A stretch of 8,218 nt of DNA. It comes from an uncultured Spirochaetaceae bacterium. GTDB lineage: Bacteria > Spirochaetota > Spirochaetia > Treponematales > UBA12059. Positions 5,883 to 8,218 of this stretch are shown here, piece after piece. The notes under the pieces were generated by a model. It did not search any database. It worked only from the letters and a program-made list of their open reading frames with translations, and was not told the DNA's origin. The DNA is taken from positions 1-8,218 of the forward strand of contig CALKWG010000214.1 of NCBI GenBank assembly GCA_938004315.1. Direction: 5' to 3'. The position numbers were made by a program, and so were the translations under genes. Position 1 is the stretch's first letter, and each line of letters opens with the position of its first letter.

Positions 5883-8218
5883 GCATCCTGGACTCGCTGC
5901 GCCGTTCCGACGGCGCCCAGGAGCTCCCCCTCGTGTACGTCCGGGAGACCGTCGTCTTCCCCGGCGCCCTTTCCCAGGTCCTGGCCGGCACGCGCTTCTG
6001 CGCGGCGGCCGCCGACCAGGCCATGAAAGCCGATAAGCTCGTCTACGTCTCGCTCCTTAAGAAGCTGCCCGAGGACGGCGCGAACGACATCGACCTGTAC
6101 GCTACCGGTACGGTCTGCCACATCGTGCAGGCCATACGCCTGGCGGACGGCTCCATGCGCCTCCTCGTCGAGGGGCAGCGCCGTGCCCGCCTTAAGCGCA
6201 CGGTCTTCCGTAAGGAGTACTTAGGCGCGCTCGTCGAGCCGTTCGAAGAGGCGGCGCTCGCCGCGGAGCCGGGAACGGAGCTAAGCGCCTACGCCGAGCT
6301 CCTGCGCAAGGACTTCATGGCCTACGCGGAGCTGGCCAAGAAGCTCCCCGCGGACACCGTACAGGCCGTCCAACGCGCCGAGTCGCCCGCCAGGCTCTGC
6401 GACCTCGTCTGCAACGCCGTCGCCTTCAAGCTTGAAAAGAAGCAGGAACTCCTCGACGCCGCCGAGCTCCTGCCGCGGCTTGAGGCCACCGCCTCCGCGC
6501 TGGCCGTCGAGAACGAGGCTTTGAACACGCAGAAGCGCATCACGCAGAAGGTACGCGCCAAGATCGAGCGTTCGCAAAAAGAATATTTCCTGCAGGAGCA
6601 GCTGAAGGAGATCAATAAGGAGCTCGGCCGCGAGCCGGACCAGAACGAGAACGCCGAGCTCGAGCAGCGTATCGCCGCCAAGAACCCGCCGGCCGAGGTG
6701 ACGGAGAGGGCCAAGAAGGAGCTCGCCAAGCTGGGCAAGCTCCAACCCCTCTCCCCAGAGGCCGGCGTTATACGCGGCTACGTCGAATGGCTGGCCGAGC
6801 TGCCCTGGCAGCCCAGGCAGGACGCAGCCAAGACCCTGCCCGAGGCCAGGTTAATACTGGACGAAGACCATTACGGCATCAAGAAGGCCAAGGAGCGCAT
6901 ACTCGAGTTCATAGCCGTCCGCCGCCTGAACGAGCGCATCAAGGGCCCCATCCTCTGCCTCGTTGGGCCCCCGGGCACCGGTAAGACCAGCCTCGGACGC
7001 TCCATAGCGCGGGCCTTGAACCGCGACTTCGTGCGCATGAGCCTTGGCGGCGTGCGCGACGAGGCGGAGATACGCGGCCACCGCAAGACCTACGTCGGCG
7101 CGCTGCCGGGCAAGATACTCCAGAGCATGCGCAAGGCCGGCTCGACCAATCCGGTTTTCCTCCTGGACGAGATCGACAAGATGTCCAGCGACTTCCGCGG
7201 CGATCCGGCGAGCGCCCTGCTCGAGGTGCTCGATCCCGAGCAGAACTCGAGCTTCATGGACCACTACCTGGAATTGCCTTACGACCTGTCCTCCGTAGTC
7301 TTCGTGACCACGGCCAACGGCCTGCACGGCATCCCGTACCCGCTCCTGGATCGCATGGAGACCATCGAGGTGCCAGGCTACTCCGAGTACGAGAAGCTCG
7401 AGATCGCCAAGCACTTCATCGTGCCCAAGCAGCTGTCCGAGAACGGGCTGGCCGGCTCGGGCCTGAAGCTCCGCGACGACGCGCTCCTTGAGCTCATCCG
7501 CCATTACACCATGGAGTCGGGCGTCCGCTCCCTGGAGCGCGAGATAGCCCGCGTCATACGCAAGACCGCCGAGAGCGCGGTAGAGCAGGGCTACGCCGAC
7601 AAGCCCATCGAAGGCTTTAAGCGCGTCCTCAGGGCCGAGAGCGTCCGTAAGCTCCTAGGCAAGCGCCGCCACGACCACGACCTCATCTTCACTGAGCCCG
7701 GCCCTGGCTTGGCCTGCGGCTTAGCCTGGACCGAGCAGGGCGGCACCGTCCTACCCGTCGAGGCGGCGCTCTTCGAGGGAGAAGGCGAGCTCATCCTCAC
7801 CGGCAACCTCGGCGAGGTGATGAAGGAGAGCGCCCGCGCGGCCCTGACCTACCTCCGCTCGCGCGCGGCCTCGTTCGGCCTCTCGGCCGACGATTTCAAG
7901 GGCCGCACCCTGCACGTCCACGTGCCCGAGGGCTCCATACCCAAGGACGGGCCCTCGGCCGGCATTACCTTAGCGGCGGCTATATTGTCGGCGCTGCGAG
8001 GGCGGCCTTTAGAGCCCGGCTGGGCCATGACCGGGGAGATCACCCTGACCGGTCGCCTCTTGGCTATAGGCGGCGTGAAGGAGAAGGTCCTCGCGGCCCA
8101 TCGCAACAAGCTCGTCAAGGTGCTGTTGCCGGAGGCCAATCGTAAGGACCTAGAGGACATCCCGCCTGAGGTGCGCAAGGACGTGGTCTTCAGCTTCTCA
8201 GCCGAAGTCTGCGACGCC
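5879..8218 (+). CDS. lon: Lon protease (ATP-dependent, Ser-Lys), 3' partial
   Basis: Lon is a cytoplasmic hexamer with AAA+ unfoldase and peptidase on one chain, degrading misfolded and some regulatory proteins. ATG 5879 overlaps the clpX stop (ATGA). Only a weak purine stretch precedes it, so translation is probably coupled. The frame stays open for 780 codons to the window end. E. coli Lon has 784 residues, so the stop should lie shortly beyond. In order: the N-terminal LON substrate domain (about 15-205, with VVFPG); a helical coiled-coil linker including [16 protein letters not shown] (235-250); Walker A GPPGTGKT (363-370); pore loop TYVGALPG (404-411); Walker B FLLDEID (427-433); sensor-2 region SGVRSLERE (547-555); and the protease domain with catalytic Ser693 in PKDGPSAG and Lys736 in GGVKEK, 43 residues apart as in E. 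coli. All motifs are intact. ATA isoleucine codons are more frequent here than in tig. Confidence 0.97.
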   Translation, partial: MSILDSLRRSDGAQELPLVYVRETVVFPGALSQVLAGTRFCAAAADQAMKADKLVYVSLLKKLPEDGANDIDLYATGTVCHIVQAIRLADGSMRLLVEGQRRARLKRTVFRKEYLGALVEPFEEAALAAEPGTELSAYAELLRKDFMAYAELAKKLPADTVQAVQRAESPARLCDLVCNAVAFKLEKKQELLDAAELLPRLEATASALAVENEALNTQKRITQKVRAKIERSQKEYFLQEQLKEINKELGREPDQNENAELEQRIAAKNPPAEVTERAKKELAKLGKLQPLSPEAGVIRGYVEWLAELPWQPRQDAAKTLPEARLILDEDHYGIKKAKERILEFIAVRRLNERIKGPILCLVGPPGTGKTSLGRSIARALNRDFVRMSLGGVRDEAEIRGHRKTYVGALPGKILQSMRKAGSTNPVFLLDEIDKMSSDFRGDPASALLEVLDPEQNSSFMDHYLELPYDLSSVVFVTTANGLHGIPYPLLDRMETIEVPGYSEYEKLEIAKHFIVPKQLSENGLAGSGLKLRDDALLELIRHYTMESGVRSLEREIARVIRKTAESAVEQGYADKPIEGFKRVLRAESVRKLLGKRRHDHDLIFTEPGPGLACGLAWTEQGGTVLPVEAALFEGEGELILTGNLGEVMKESARAALTYLRSRAASFGLSADDFKGRTLHVHVPEGSIPKDGPSAGITLAAAILSALRGRPLEPGWAMTGEITLTGRLLAIGGVKEKVLAAHRNKLVKVLLPEANRKDLEDIPPEVRKDVVFSFSAEVCDA

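Noticed and set aside
5879..8218. Possible frameshift or pseudogene in lon, because it has no stop codon in the window.
   Set aside because: I read the frame codon by codon and it is open to the last base with all Lon motifs in order, so it is simply cut by the window edge.

Overview
This is an ordinary, densely packed bacterial core-genome segment with high GC content (by eye, well over 60%). All genes are on the + strand. I see no mobile element, CRISPR array, phage gene or foreign island. The phylum is uncertain. The partial topoisomerase subunit at the left edge is the short-CTD 'topoisomerase IV subunit A' type that I associate with Spirochaetota, Bacteroidota and Chlamydiota, and its Lys/Ala-rich tail suits a GC-rich spirochaete. 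That is a low-confidence inference from memory, not from a search. Gammaproteobacteria look unlikely because none of the five tRNA genes encodes its 3' CCA.

Layout: (1) about 1-1817, the 3' part of a type IIA topoisomerase subunit A gene (parC-like) ending in a Lys/Ala/Pro-rich, histone-H1-like tail. (2) 1818-2500, a five-gene tRNA cluster: His(GTG), Arg(TCG), Lys(CTT), Leu(TAG), Gly(GCC). A good sigma-70-like promoter precedes tRNA-His and another precedes tRNA-Leu, and a strong Rho-independent terminator follows tRNA-Gly. (3) 2501-2652, a leader region with GC-rich inverted repeats just before the next gene. (4) 2653-8218, the proteostasis operon tig-clpP-clpX-lon. Its genes overlap or nearly abut, and lon runs off the right edge without a stop after 780 codons.

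How the genes work together: trigger factor binds nascent chains at the ribosome exit tunnel. ClpX unfolds ATP-dependent substrates and feeds them to the ClpP serine protease chamber. Lon is an independent ATP-dependent protease with unfoldase and Ser-Lys protease on one chain. Packing them in one transcript couples folding with degradation. The tRNA cluster supplies translation, and the terminator at 2508-2540 separates it from the protein operon. Catalytic and nucleotide-binding motifs are intact in all genes where the relevant part lies inside the window, and I found no frameshifts.

The most unusual points are small: a tRNA-Gly with C instead of U at position 55 of the T loop, a perfect 11-bp inverted repeat wrapped around the -35 box of the tRNA promoter, the histone-like tail on ParC, frequent ATA isoleucine codons in a GC-rich genome, and a GC-rich hairpin abutting the tig ribosome-binding site. 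I found no convincing undescribed system.
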